64,000 bases of DNA from Derxia lacustris. Its GTDB lineage: Bacteria > Pseudomonadota > Gammaproteobacteria > Burkholderiales > Burkholderiaceae_E. The position numbers and the translations under genes were made by a program. The stretch covers positions 153,246-217,245 of the forward strand of contig NZ_MUHU01000026.1 of assembly GCF_002105195.1 (NCBI RefSeq), read 5' to 3'. Positions 36,996-46,436 of this stretch are shown one piece after another; position 1 is the stretch's first letter, and each line of letters opens with the position of its first letter. The notes under the pieces were generated by a model, which saw only the letters and a list, made by a program, of their open reading frames with translations, did not search any database and was not told the DNA's origin.

Positions 36996-37561
36996 TGAGC
37001 ATGAGCCGCGCGCGCGCGATCGCCCTCAACGCCGTCATGCTGCGCAAGCTCGCGGTGATGGCGGCGGTGATGTTCGCCTTCGGCTTTGCGCTGGTGCCGT
37101 TCTACAAGTCGATCTGCGAGCTGACCGGCGTCAACCAGCTCACGCGGCGCGACAGCGCCACGCCGGCGGCGGTCGATGCCAGTCGCACGGTCACGCTCGA
37201 ATTCGATGCCAACACGCGCGGCGACTGGAGCTTCCGGCCGCTGCATGCCTCGCTCGACACCCATCCCGGCGAGCTGGTCAGCATCGACTACGAGATCACC
37301 AATCACAGCGCGCGCGACATCGTCGGTCAGGCCATCCCGAGCTATGCGCCGGTGCAGGCCGCCGCCCATCTGCGCAAGCTGGAGTGCTTCTGCTTTCGCC
37401 AGCAGACCTTGCGCGCCGGCGAGACGCGCCGCTTTGCCGTGGTGCTCATGCTCGACCGCGAGCTGCCGCGCGAGGTCGCCACGGTGACGCTGTCCTACAC
37501 CTTCTTCGAGATACCGAATGCGGCCGCCAGCGCCAAGGTCGGCAGCGGAGCCGGCGCATGA
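36995..37561 (+). CDS. ctaG: Cytochrome c oxidase assembly protein CtaG (Cox11)
   Basis: The 188-residue protein is anchored by one N-terminal helix (VMAAVMFAFGFALVPFYKSIC) and has an immunoglobulin-like periplasmic domain. The copper-binding motif CFCF is at residues 131-134 and a further conserved cysteine is C41. It delivers copper to CuB of subunit I. Its start overlaps the stop of the preceding small ORF. Confidence 0.95.
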   Translation: MSMSRARAIALNAVMLRKLAVMAAVMFAFGFALVPFYKSICELTGVNQLTRRDSATPAAVDASRTVTLEFDANTRGDWSFRPLHASLDTHPGELVSIDYEITNHSARDIVGQAIPSYAPVQAAAHLRKLECFCFRQQTLRAGETRRFAVVLMLDRELPREVATVTLSYTFFEIPNAAASAKVGSGAGA

Positions 37562-37767
37562 GCGGCGCCGACGACCGTCCGCCGCGCGCCAGCATCGTGC
37601 AGGTGGCGCGCGCGGTGTTCTGGTCGTTCTTCGGCGTGCGGCGCGGCGCGGCGCATGCGGCCGACCTGGCGCGCATCCGGCCGATCCAGCTCATCGTGGC
37701 TGGGCTGGTCGCCGGGCTGCTTTTCGTGCTCACGCTGGTCGTGGTGGTGCGGCTGGTGCTGGCCTGA
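37558..37767 (+). CDS. DUF2970 small membrane protein
   Basis: This 69-residue protein contains SIVQVARAVFWSFFGVRRG followed by one transmembrane helix (LIVAGLVAGLLFVLTLVVVV), the DUF2970 pattern. Its ATG overlaps the ctaG stop. DUF2970 genes recur in oxidase operons of betaproteobacteria, suggesting an assembly role, but none is established. Confidence 0.78.
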   Translation: MSGADDRPPRASIVQVARAVFWSFFGVRRGAAHAADLARIRPIQLIVAGLVAGLLFVLTLVVVVRLVLA

Positions 37768-37809
37768 AGAGGTGACGTAAATGAAGCTTCAACCGAAGGA
37801 GAACCGATC

Positions 37810-38697
37810 ATGAGCGTCACGCCCCCGGCAGGTCAGGCCGCGCATGCGGTGGCAGCGCCGCACTACTACGTGCCGGCGCCATCCAAGTGGCCGCTGGTCG
37901 GCTCCTGCGCCATGCTGTTTGTCGTGTTCGGCGCGGCCATGACGGTGAACGACATCGGCCCCGGGCCGTGGTCGCTCGCGCTCGGCTTTGCGATCCTGGC
38001 CTACATGCTGTTCGGCTGGTTCGGCGAGGTCATCGACGAGTCGGAATCGGGCCGCTACAGCCGGCAGGTCGATGGCTCGTTCCGCTGGAGCATGGGCTGG
38101 TTCATCTTCTCGGAGGTGATGTTCTTCAGCGCCTTCTTCGGTGCGCTGATCTACACCCGGGTGCTCACCGTGCCCTGGCTGTCCGATGCCGATCATCGCG
38201 CCTTTCTGTGGCCCGGCTTCAGCTCGGCCTGGCCCACGCTCGGCCCGGCCGGCACGGTCGACAGTTTCGAGACCATGGGCCCGTGGCCGATTCCCACCAT
38301 CAACACGCTGCTGCTGCTCAGCTCGGGCGTCACCGTCACCTGGGCGCATCACGGCCTGCTCGAAGGCAAGCGCGGCCAGCTCTCGCTCGGGCTGGCGCTC
38401 ACGGTGCTGCTTGGCGCGGTGTTCCTGGGCTTCCAGGCCTTCGAGTATCACCACGCCTATACCGAGCTAAATCTCAAGCTCACGTCGGGCGTGTTCGGCT
38501 CGACCTTCTTTATGCTCACCGGCTTCCACGGCTTTCATGTGACGCTCGGCGTCATCATGCTCAGCGTGATGTTCGTTCGCTCGCGGCGCGGGCATTTCAC
38601 GCCGCGCCACCACTTCGCCTTCGAGGCGACCGCCTGGTACTGGCACTTCGTGGATGTGGTCTGGCTCGGGCTCTATGTGCTCGTGTACTGGCTCTGA
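37810..38697 (+). CDS. ctaE: Cytochrome c oxidase subunit III
   Basis: This 295-residue seven-helix subunit has SWTW-like HTVTWAHHGLLEG, FEYHHAYTELNLKLTSGVFG and FHGFHVTLGVIML. The C-terminus WYWHFVDVVWLGLYVLVY is the family signature. It stabilises subunit I. GGAGAACC precedes the ATG. Its 3' end overlaps the convergent DUF2909 gene by 25 bases. Confidence 0.96.
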   Translation: MSVTPPAGQAAHAVAAPHYYVPAPSKWPLVGSCAMLFVVFGAAMTVNDIGPGPWSLALGFAILAYMLFGWFGEVIDESESGRYSRQVDGSFRWSMGWFIFSEVMFFSAFFGALIYTRVLTVPWLSDADHRAFLWPGFSSAWPTLGPAGTVDSFETMGPWPIPTINTLLLLSSGVTVTWAHHGLLEGKRGQLSLGLALTVLLGAVFLGFQAFEYHHAYTELNLKLTSGVFGSTFFMLTGFHGFHVTLGVIMLSVMFVRSRRGHFTPRHHFAFEATAWYWHFVDVVWLGLYVLVYWL

Positions 38698-38918
38698 AGC
38701 AGCGAGGCCGCGCGCTTGAACTGCACCCCGTTCGCCTCGATCCAGCCGAGCCGCCAGGCCAGCAGGATGAACAGGAACAGCGCGATCGACAGCCCGATGC
38801 GCAGGGTCAGCGCGCGCACCGTGCGGCCCTTGGCGTCGCGGTCCTTCATGAGGAAGAACAGCGCCGAGAACAGGCTGGCGACGATGGTGACGAAGGCGAG
38901 GCCGATCAGCAGCTTCAT
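38673..38918 (-). CDS. Twin-transmembrane protein (DUF2909)
   Basis: This 81-residue protein has two helices (LIGLAFVTIVASLFSALFFL and ISIALFLFILLAWRLGW region) joined by a charged loop containing KDRDAKGRT. This is the DUF2909 layout found in oxidase loci of many betaproteobacteria. It is the only minus-strand gene in the locus and lies between subunit III and the SURF1 gene. Function unknown. Confidence 0.78.
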   Translation of the reverse strand: MKLLIGLAFVTIVASLFSALFFLMKDRDAKGRTVRALTLRIGLSIALFLFILLAWRLGWIEANGVQFKRAASLLQSQYTST

Positions 38919-38958
38919 GGCATTGTCCCGGTTCGATCAGTCACCGCATTGGACCACC

Positions 38959-39756
38959 GTGGCAGTCCCGTTCAAACCCTCGTTCTGGCCCAGCGTCGCG
39001 GCCGCCGGCTTCATTGTGCTCACGCTTGCGCTCGGGCGCTGGCAGCTCGACCGCGCGCATGAAAAGACCGCGCTGTTCGAGCAGGCCGCCGCCGCCGACC
39101 GAGCCGCGCCCATCGAGCTGGGCGGCACGCTGCTCGAACCGCAGGCCGTGGCCCAGCGCCATGTGCGGCTGCGCGGGCATTTCGTGCCCGAGTCGACCGT
39201 GTACATCGACAACCGCATGGTCGGCGAGCGCGTCGGCTTCTACCTCATCACCGCCTTTGTGCCGGCCGACGGCGGCGCGGCGGTGAGCGTCAACCGCGGC
39301 TGGCTGCCGCGCGATCCGGCCGAGCGCGCACATGTCGAGGCACCGCCGCCGCCGGCCGGCGACATCCTGCTCGATGGCAAGGCCGAGGCCCAGGTGGCCA
39401 GCTACTGGAACCTGTCCGGCATGGGGGCCGAGAAGGACAAGGGCATCTGGCTCAACTTCTCGCTCGACGCCTTCGCGCAGCGCACCGGCCTCGTGCTGCA
39501 ACCCTTCGTCGTGCAGCAGACCGGCGACAGCGGCGACGGCCTGGTGCGCCAGTGGGAGCAGCCCGGCTCGGGCGCGACCAAGCATTACGGCTATGCGGTG
39601 CAATGGTTTGGCCTGGCCGGCGTGGCGCTGGTGGCATGGCTGCGCTCGGGCTGGCGGCGCGCCCATCCGCAGCCGGGCGACGATGCCGTGCGCGCCGAAT
39701 TTGCCGTGGACGAGCACGACGCCGCCGCCCGCCCCGGCGCGCGCGAGGGCGCCTGA
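38959..39756 (+). CDS. SURF1-family oxidase assembly protein
   Basis: The protein helps insert heme a into subunit I. It has an N-terminal helix (SVAAAGFIVLTLALGRWQLDRA), a periplasmic domain with YIDNRMVGERVGFYLITAF and VSVNRGWLPRD, and a C-terminal helix preceded by KHYGYAVQWFGLA, all SURF1 signatures. The start is uncertain. GTG at 38959 is reported, while an in-frame ATG at 38917 would share its bases with the start codon of the opposite DUF2909 gene. About 265 residues. Confidence 0.88.
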   Translation: MAVPFKPSFWPSVAAAGFIVLTLALGRWQLDRAHEKTALFEQAAAADRAAPIELGGTLLEPQAVAQRHVRLRGHFVPESTVYIDNRMVGERVGFYLITAFVPADGGAAVSVNRGWLPRDPAERAHVEAPPPPAGDILLDGKAEAQVASYWNLSGMGAEKDKGIWLNFSLDAFAQRTGLVLQPFVVQQTGDSGDGLVRQWEQPGSGATKHYGYAVQWFGLAGVALVAWLRSGWRRAHPQPGDDAVRAEFAVDEHDAAARPGAREGA

Positions 39757-39758
39757 GC

Positions 39759-40367
39759 ATGGCCGCCGTGCTGCGCGTTCGGCCCCGGCTGTGGCAGCTG
39801 TGGCTGGTGCTCGCGATCAGCGCGGCGCCGTTGCTGGCGGCACTGCTCGCCTATTCCTTCGACTGGCCGGGCGGGCGCGCCAACTACGGCGCCATCGTCG
39901 ACCCGCCGCGCGGTCTGCCGGCGCTCGATCTGCTCGACAGCTACGGTCGGCCGGCCACGCTGCACCAATCGGCCCAGCCGCGCCGCTGGCGCATGCTGGT
40001 CGCCGCGCCGGCCGCCTGCGAAGCGGCATGCCGAAAGAATCTTTACTACACGCGCCAGCTGCGCACCGCCACCGGCGAGGACCGCGACCGCATCGCGCGC
40101 CTGTGGATCGTGACCGACGACGGCCAGCCCGACCGCGCGCTGCTGGCCGAGCATCCCGACCTGATCGTGCTGCGGCTGGCCAATGACGCGAGCCGCGCCG
40201 CCCTCGCGCGCTGGCTTGCCGGCGACCCCGACGCCACCGACATCGACGCCGCGCCGCATCTGCTCGATCCGCGCGACGAACTCATGCTCACCTGGCCCGC
40301 CGAGCCCGATCCCGCCCGCATGCGCCGCGACCTGTCGCGCCTGCTCAAGGTTTCGCGCATCGGCTGA
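39759..40367 (+). CDS. Membrane-anchored SCO-like protein of the oxidase locus
   Basis: This 202-residue protein has one N-terminal helix (LWLVLAISAAPLLAALLAY) and a periplasmic domain that looks like a diverged SCO/thioredoxin fold. LPALDLLDSYGRPATL matches the SCO strand pattern, and a CxxxC pair (C87 and C91, in AACEAACRKN) occupies the position of the SCO copper site. Its ATG overlaps the region just after the SURF1 stop. Homologues sit between SURF1 and heme A synthase in many betaproteobacteria, mostly annotated as hypothetical. Copper handling is inferred. Confidence 0.7.
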   Translation: MAAVLRVRPRLWQLWLVLAISAAPLLAALLAYSFDWPGGRANYGAIVDPPRGLPALDLLDSYGRPATLHQSAQPRRWRMLVAAPAACEAACRKNLYYTRQLRTATGEDRDRIARLWIVTDDGQPDRALLAEHPDLIVLRLANDASRAALARWLAGDPDATDIDAAPHLLDPRDELMLTWPAEPDPARMRRDLSRLLKVSRIG

Positions 40368-40396
40368 TTGCGCTTCTCTTTCCTCACAGGTCACGC

Positions 40397-41542
40397 ATGC
40401 AGCCCGCCACCGCCGTCGTCCTGTTCGTCATCGTCGTGCTCGGTCTCGCGGGCGTGGCGCTGCTCGTGCGCTGGGCGGCGGGGAATGACGGCCGATTTCT
40501 GCTGCTGGCGCGGCTCGCGGCCGGGCTGGCCTTCTGCACCATCGTGCTCGGTGCCTTCGTGCGGCTGACCGATGCGGGCCTGGGCTGCCCCGACTGGCCC
40601 GGCTGCTACGGCCATGCCACGCCGGCGCTGGCCAGCGCGCACATCGGCGCCGCCGCCGAGGCCGATCCCTTCGGTCCGGTCTCGATGGCCAAGGCCTGGA
40701 AGGAGATGGTCCACCGCTATGTCGCCGCCACGCTCGGCCTGCTGATCGTCGCGCTGGCGCTGGCGGCCTGGCGCGAACGCGCGCGGGCGCCGGGCCGGGC
40801 CCGCGTGGCGCTGCTGCTGATGGGCGTGGTGCTGCTGCAAGGCGCGTTCGGCGCGCTCACGGTCACGCTGCTGCTCAAGCCGGCCATCGTCACCGGCCAT
40901 CTGCTCGGCGGCATGACAACGCTTGCACTGCTGGCCTGGCTCGGCTTTGCTTCCGATGCCGGCAGCGCGCGGCGCCGGCCGGCCGAGCCGCGCGGCATGC
41001 GTTCGGTGCGCGCGGCGGCCACGCTGGCGCTCGGCGCGCTCGCGGTGCAGATCGCGCTCGGCGGCTGGGTCAGCACCAATTACGCGGCGCTGGCCTGCCC
41101 CGATCTGCCGCTGTGCCAGCGCGCGCTGCTGCCGCCGATGAACTTTCGCGACGCCTTCCATCTGCTGCGCCCGCTCGGGTTGGCCGCCGACGGCGAGCCG
41201 CTGCCGTTTGCCGCGCTCACCGCCATCCACTGGTCGCACCGCATGTTTGCGCTGGTGGCCTTCATCGCGATCGCGCGCTGTGCGCTGCGGGCCTTCTTCG
41301 CGCCGGGACTCCGTCCGCTGGCGCTGGCGCTGGGGTCGGCACTGCTTGCGCAGGTGGCGCTCGGCGTCTCGAATGTGCAGTACGGCCTGCCGCTGCCGGT
41401 TGCCGTCGCGCACAACGCGGGGGCCGGGCTGCTGCTGCTTGTGCTGCTCGCGGTCCGGCGGCGCGCAGGCCGTGCCGTCGCGCTGGCGCTGCCGCAGCGC
41501 GCCGGCCCGGCCCGCAGCGCGGGGCCGCTCCAGGCATCGTGA
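40397..41542 (+). CDS. ctaA: Heme A synthase (CtaA/COX15)
   Basis: The 381-residue eight-helix enzyme oxidises the heme O methyl group to a formyl. Key segments are VRLTDAGLGCPDWPGCYGH, MVHRYVAATLG (heme histidine), GGWVSTNYAALACPD and IHWSHRMFALVAF. The two cysteine-bearing loops characteristic of the class are present. The following gene, ctaB, makes its substrate. Confidence 0.94.
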   Translation: MQPATAVVLFVIVVLGLAGVALLVRWAAGNDGRFLLLARLAAGLAFCTIVLGAFVRLTDAGLGCPDWPGCYGHATPALASAHIGAAAEADPFGPVSMAKAWKEMVHRYVAATLGLLIVALALAAWRERARAPGRARVALLLMGVVLLQGAFGALTVTLLLKPAIVTGHLLGGMTTLALLAWLGFASDAGSARRRPAEPRGMRSVRAAATLALGALAVQIALGGWVSTNYAALACPDLPLCQRALLPPMNFRDAFHLLRPLGLAADGEPLPFAALTAIHWSHRMFALVAFIAIARCALRAFFAPGLRPLALALGSALLAQVALGVSNVQYGLPLPVAVAHNAGAGLLLLVLLAVRRRAGRAVALALPQRAGPARSAGPLQAS

Positions 41543-41598
41543 AATCACGCGCGGCGCACCCTGCCGGTGGCGCCGCCGGTTCTTGAGGAGGTCATGCC

Positions 41599-42495
41599 AT
41601 GCAAGCCAGCATTGCTCTTGTCCGCCCGCCCGAACGCCTGCGCCAGTACTGGGCGCTGACCAAGCCGCGCGTGACCCAGCTCGCGGTGTTCTGCGCCGTG
41701 ATCGGCATGTTCCTGGCCACGCCCGAGCCGCCGCACTGGCAGACGCTGCTGGCCGGCTCGCTAGGCATCTGGCTGCTGGCCGGCGCGGCATTTGCCGTCA
41801 ATTGCCTGATCGAGCGCGAGGTGGATGCGCGCATGAGCCGCACGCGCCGGCGCGCCACCGCCAGCGGCGAGTTGCCGCCGCACAAGGTGCTGGCCTTCGC
41901 GGGCGCGGTGGGCGGCGCCGGCATGTTCGTGCTGCTCACCTGGGTGAATGCGCAAACCATGTGGCTCACGTTTGCCACCTTCGTCGGTTATGCGGTGGTG
42001 TACACGGTGCTGCTCAAGCCCAGCACGCCGCAGAACATCGTGATCGGCGGGCTGTCGGGCGCGATGCCGCCGGCGCTCGGCTGGGTCGCGGCCACGGGCC
42101 AGCTCACGCCCGAGGCCTGGCTGCTGGTGCTCATCATCTTCGTGTGGACGCCGCCGCATTTCTGGTCGCTGGCGCTCTACCGCACCGAGGACTTCCGCGC
42201 CTCGGGCCTGCCGATGCTGCCGGTCACGCATGGCCGCGAGCTGACCGGGCTGCATGTGTTCCTGTACACGCTGGCGCTGGTGGCGGTCACGCTCATGCCC
42301 TTCGCCATCCGCATGAGCGGGCTGGTGTACCTTGCCGCTGCCCTGCTGCTGGGTGCGCGTTTCGTGCAACTGGCCTGGCGTGTCTGGCGTCGCTACAGCG
42401 ATGCGGTGGCGCGCCAGACCTTCCGTTATTCCATCGTCTATCTGGCGCTGCTGTTCGCGGCGCTGCTGGTCGACCACTACCTCCATCTGCCATGA
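41599..42495 (+). CDS. ctaB: Protoheme IX farnesyltransferase (heme O synthase)
   Basis: This UbiA-family integral membrane prenyltransferase of 298 residues converts heme B to heme O. The first aspartate-rich region is [15 protein letters not shown] and the second lies around [34 protein letters not shown] begins the first helix. Its stop overlaps the SCO gene start as ATGA. Confidence 0.95.
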   Translation: MQASIALVRPPERLRQYWALTKPRVTQLAVFCAVIGMFLATPEPPHWQTLLAGSLGIWLLAGAAFAVNCLIEREVDARMSRTRRRATASGELPPHKVLAFAGAVGGAGMFVLLTWVNAQTMWLTFATFVGYAVVYTVLLKPSTPQNIVIGGLSGAMPPALGWVAATGQLTPEAWLLVLIIFVWTPPHFWSLALYRTEDFRASGLPMLPVTHGRELTGLHVFLYTLALVAVTLMPFAIRMSGLVYLAAALLLGARFVQLAWRVWRRYSDAVARQTFRYSIVYLALLFAALLVDHYLHLP

Positions 42496-43067
42496 AGTTT
42501 GCCGCCGTTGCGCTTGCCCTCGTCCTCGCTCTTGCCGGCTGCTCGCACAAGCCGGAGTTCCACGGCACCGACATCACGGGCAGCAGCATCGGCGGTGATT
42601 TCAGCCTCACCGGCCATGACGGCCAGCCGCGCACGCTGGCGCAGTTCAAGGGCAAGGCGGTGGTGCTGTTCTTCGGCTTCACTCATTGCCCCGACATCTG
42701 CCCGACCACGATGGCTGTGCTGTCGCAGGCCATGAAGCAGCTCGGCCCCGACGCGGACAAGGTGCAGGTGCTGTTCGTTTCGGTCGATCCCGAGCGCGAC
42801 ACGCCCGAGCTGCTCGGCCATTACGTGCCGGCCTTCGACCCGCGCTTCATCGGCCTCACCGGCACGCCGGAGCAGGTGGCCGAGGTTGCCAGGCAGTGGC
42901 GCGCCTTCTATCAGAAGGTGCCGGGCAGCACGCCCGACAGCTATAGCGTCGACCATTTCGCCGGCATGTATGTGCTCGATGCGCAAGGGCAGCTGCGGCT
43001 GTTTCTGCGCGGCGAGCAACCGCCGGCCGACATCGCGGCCGACCTCAAGAAGATCGTCGAAGGCTGA
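42492..43067 (+). CDS. SCO1/SenC-family copper chaperone lipoprotein
   Basis: This 191-residue protein delivers copper to the CuA site. A lipoprotein signal with lipobox LALAGC places the lipid at C17. The thioredoxin-like domain has the copper motif CPDIC at 66-70 within [15 protein letters not shown], and the third ligand histidine is in [13 protein letters not shown]. It is the last gene of the oxidase assembly run and is translationally coupled to ctaB. Confidence 0.94.
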   Translation: MKFAAVALALVLALAGCSHKPEFHGTDITGSSIGGDFSLTGHDGQPRTLAQFKGKAVVLFFGFTHCPDICPTTMAVLSQAMKQLGPDADKVQVLFVSVDPERDTPELLGHYVPAFDPRFIGLTGTPEQVAEVARQWRAFYQKVPGSTPDSYSVDHFAGMYVLDAQGQLRLFLRGEQPPADIAADLKKIVEG

Positions 43068-43069
43068 TC

Positions 43070-43981
43070 TCAGTACAGCGACGGCTCGCCCGGCGGGCGC
43101 GTCTTGAAGCGCCGATGCACCCAGTAGTACTCGGCCGGCGCCTCACGGATGCGCTCCTCGATGAAGGCATTCATGCGGCGCGCGTGGATGGGATCGTCGG
43201 GGCTGATGTCGCCCGGAAAGTTTTCCCACTCCGGGTAGAGCGTGAGCACATAGCCGTCGGGCGTCATGCGCGTGACGCAGGGCACGACCACCGCACCGGT
43301 CATTTGAACAAGCCGCGCCAGCCCGGTGATGGTGGCGGTCTCGATGCCCATGAACGGCACGAAGACCGAGTCGCGCGGGCCGAAATCCATGTCGGGCAGG
43401 TAGTAGAAGGCGCGGCCGGCGCGGATCGCCCGCACCATCGGTCGCATGCCTTCGTTGCGCGAGATGAGCAGTCCGCGCCCGAAACGCAGCCGCGCCGCGC
43501 GGATTGCCCGGTCGAACACCGGATTGCTCTGCGTGCTGAAGACCGAGCACCAGTCGCGGTCGATCGACAGCGCCAGCGCGCCGGCATCGAGCCCGAGAAA
43601 GTGCGGCGTCAGCAGGATGACCGGCCGGTCGTCGGGCATGCGCTCGCGATGCTCGATGCGCACGAAGCGCTTGACCCGCTCGGCGCTGGCAAAGAACGGG
43701 ATGGCGCGATCGACCACGCTGCGCGCCAGCCGCCGCACATGCTCGCGGCCGAGCTTGCGGCGCTCGGCTTCGTCCAGTTCGGGAAAGCAGAGTTCGAGAT
43801 TGCGCAGCACCACCCGGCGCCGCGAGCGCGCCACCTGCCACAGCAGGCTGCCGAGCGCCTCGCCAAACGCGCGCAGCAGCGGATAGGGCACGAAGCGCAG
43901 CGCGGCGATGAAGCCGATGCCGGCATGGGCGGCCAGCCGCGAGGCAAGGGAGACGGAAGGCTTGGCGGCTTCTTCGGACAT
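43070..43981 (-). CDS. LpxL-family lysophospholipid/lipid A acyltransferase (second of pair)
   Basis: This 303-residue membrane-associated acyltransferase has an N-terminal hydrophobic segment, the catalytic HX4D motif in LLTPHFLGLDAGAL, FYYLPDMDFGPRDSVFVPF (family block) and YPEWENFPGD. It probably adds a secondary acyl chain to lipid A. It is the downstream member of a tandem pair of related genes, separated from the first by 120 bases. The acyl-chain specificity cannot be read from sequence. Confidence 0.87.
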   Translation of the reverse strand: MSEEAAKPSVSLASRLAAHAGIGFIAALRFVPYPLLRAFGEALGSLLWQVARSRRRVVLRNLELCFPELDEAERRKLGREHVRRLARSVVDRAIPFFASAERVKRFVRIEHRERMPDDRPVILLTPHFLGLDAGALALSIDRDWCSVFSTQSNPVFDRAIRAARLRFGRGLLISRNEGMRPMVRAIRAGRAFYYLPDMDFGPRDSVFVPFMGIETATITGLARLVQMTGAVVVPCVTRMTPDGYVLTLYPEWENFPGDISPDDPIHARRMNAFIEERIREAPAEYYWVHRRFKTRPPGEPSLY

Positions 43982-44101
43982 GGGCAGGGCGAAAGCGATG
44001 ACGGGCGAGGGCGCTCCGGTCAGGCCGAAGGCGCGGGCGCGAAGTATGGCGGCGCCCCGGCCCGTCGGCGCAGTTGGCGCATCGCCGGCGTTGCAGGCGC
44101 G

Positions 44102-44965
44102 TCAGCGCAGATGGTTGGCGAGGCCGCCCGGCGGCTCGGGCGCGCCCGCCGGATGCTTGTAGCGGTTGTAGCCCCAGAGGTACTGGTCGGGCATGCGGCG
44201 GATCAGGTCTTCGAGCGCATGGTTCATGGCCAGCGTGAACACCGCCGCATCGTCCGACGCGGGCGGCACGAAGCGCGTGAACTCGACCCGATACACGCCG
44301 TGCAGCGCATCGAGCCGCGGCTCGGTGATGACGATGGCCGCGCCCGACATGCGCCACAGCTTGGCCGGCAGCGTGATGGTGTAGGCCGGCTTGCCGAAGA
44401 AATCGACCCACAGCCCTTCGCCGCCCGACGGTGCCTGGTCGGGCAGGATCGCCACCGTGTCGCCGCGCTTGAGCGCCCGCGCCAGTTCGCGCACGCCGCC
44501 GAGCGTGGCCGGCGCCACCGTCATGCCCTCGCGCAGCCGGCCGAGCCGCAGCACCTCGTTGAGATAGGACTTGTGCGGCAGCCGGTACATCGCCATCAGC
44601 GGCTTGCGCGATGCCAGCAGCGACGCCGCCGCCTCGAAGCAGCCGATGTGCGGCACCAGATAGATCACGCCGCGGCCCTCGGCTTCGGCGGCGTCGAGCA
44701 CATCGAGCGAGTTGCAGACGATGCGCCGCTTCACCTCTGCATTGGGGCGCAGCCAGATCTTGGGCAGGATGGCCAGCGCCTGACCGGCAGCGGCGATCGC
44801 CGCATTGCGCGTGGCCCTGGAATACAGCCCGGCCTGGCGCAGATTCGCGCTCATGCGGCTGCGATAGCGGCGGCTGCAAGCCCAGGTGATCCAGCCACCG
44901 ACGCTGCCGATGGCAGCCAGCGCGCGCAGGGGAAGCAGCGACAGGACGCGCAGCAAGGTCAGCAT
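44102..44965 (-). CDS. LpxL-family lipid A acyltransferase (first of pair)
   Basis: This 287-residue paralogue of the next gene has HX4E in YLVPHIGCFEAAAS as the catalytic motif, VAILPDQAPSGGEGLWVDFFG as the second block, and PDQYLWGYNRYK at the end. The ATG giving MLTLLRVLSLLPLRAL is preferred because it begins at the hydrophobic segment; an ATG twenty codons upstream also exists. It is divergent from metK, an arrangement widespread in Burkholderiales. Confidence 0.86.
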   Translation of the reverse strand: MLTLLRVLSLLPLRALAAIGSVGGWITWACSRRYRSRMSANLRQAGLYSRATRNAAIAAAGQALAILPKIWLRPNAEVKRRIVCNSLDVLDAAEAEGRGVIYLVPHIGCFEAAASLLASRKPLMAMYRLPHKSYLNEVLRLGRLREGMTVAPATLGGVRELARALKRGDTVAILPDQAPSGGEGLWVDFFGKPAYTITLPAKLWRMSGAAIVITEPRLDALHGVYRVEFTRFVPPASDDAAVFTLAMNHALEDLIRRMPDQYLWGYNRYKHPAGAPEPPGGLANHLR

Positions 44966-45058
44966 CGGAACGTTGGAGTGGGGAAGTGTCGAAAGATGGG
45001 CCGGATTGTGCTGGCTGTTTGCCAAACCACGGCCCAGCAGAGGGCGGCGTCACAAACC

Positions 45059-45064
45059 TATAAT
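45059..45064 (+). promoter_or_regulatory. Candidate -10 element of metK
   Basis: A perfect TATAAT lies 130 bases before the metK ATG, in the gap divergent from the acyltransferase. There is no convincing -35 at 16-18 bases upstream. Transcription from here would produce a structured leader of about 120 bases. Confidence 0.5.
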
Positions 45065-45069
45065 GTTCG

Positions 45070-45193
45070 CACGCCGAGTTAACTGGACAACTTGCGGGGC
45101 GTTCTACAAATACCGCTAAAGCGTCGCTCCCGCAGGGAGACAAGCCCGCTTTGGCCGCCCCGTCGTACCCAACGTACAGGAGCCAAAACAATC
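45070..45193 (+). promoter_or_regulatory. Structured metK 5' leader, possible regulatory RNA
   Basis: The leader can fold into an outer stem AAAGCG (45118-45123) with CGCTTT (45147-45152), enclosing CTCCC (45127-45131) with GGGAG (45135-45139). Near the start codon GTAC-CCAAC-GTAC can also pair. I do not recognise a known SAM riboswitch class. The ribosome-binding AGGAG sits at 45178-45182. Confidence 0.4.
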
Positions 45194-46351
<1,158 letters not shown>

Positions 46352-46436
46352 TCGGCGCCGGACGGTAGCGGGTAAAACTAAGAGAAAATCCGCATTCAGG
46401 TGCGAGTGGCGACATAGGAATGCCCATTGACGTTCC

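Noticed and set aside
45070..45193. metK leader as a classical SAM-I or SAM-II riboswitch
   Set aside because: I could not match the conserved cores of those classes; only local stems are present, so it is reported only as a structured leader.
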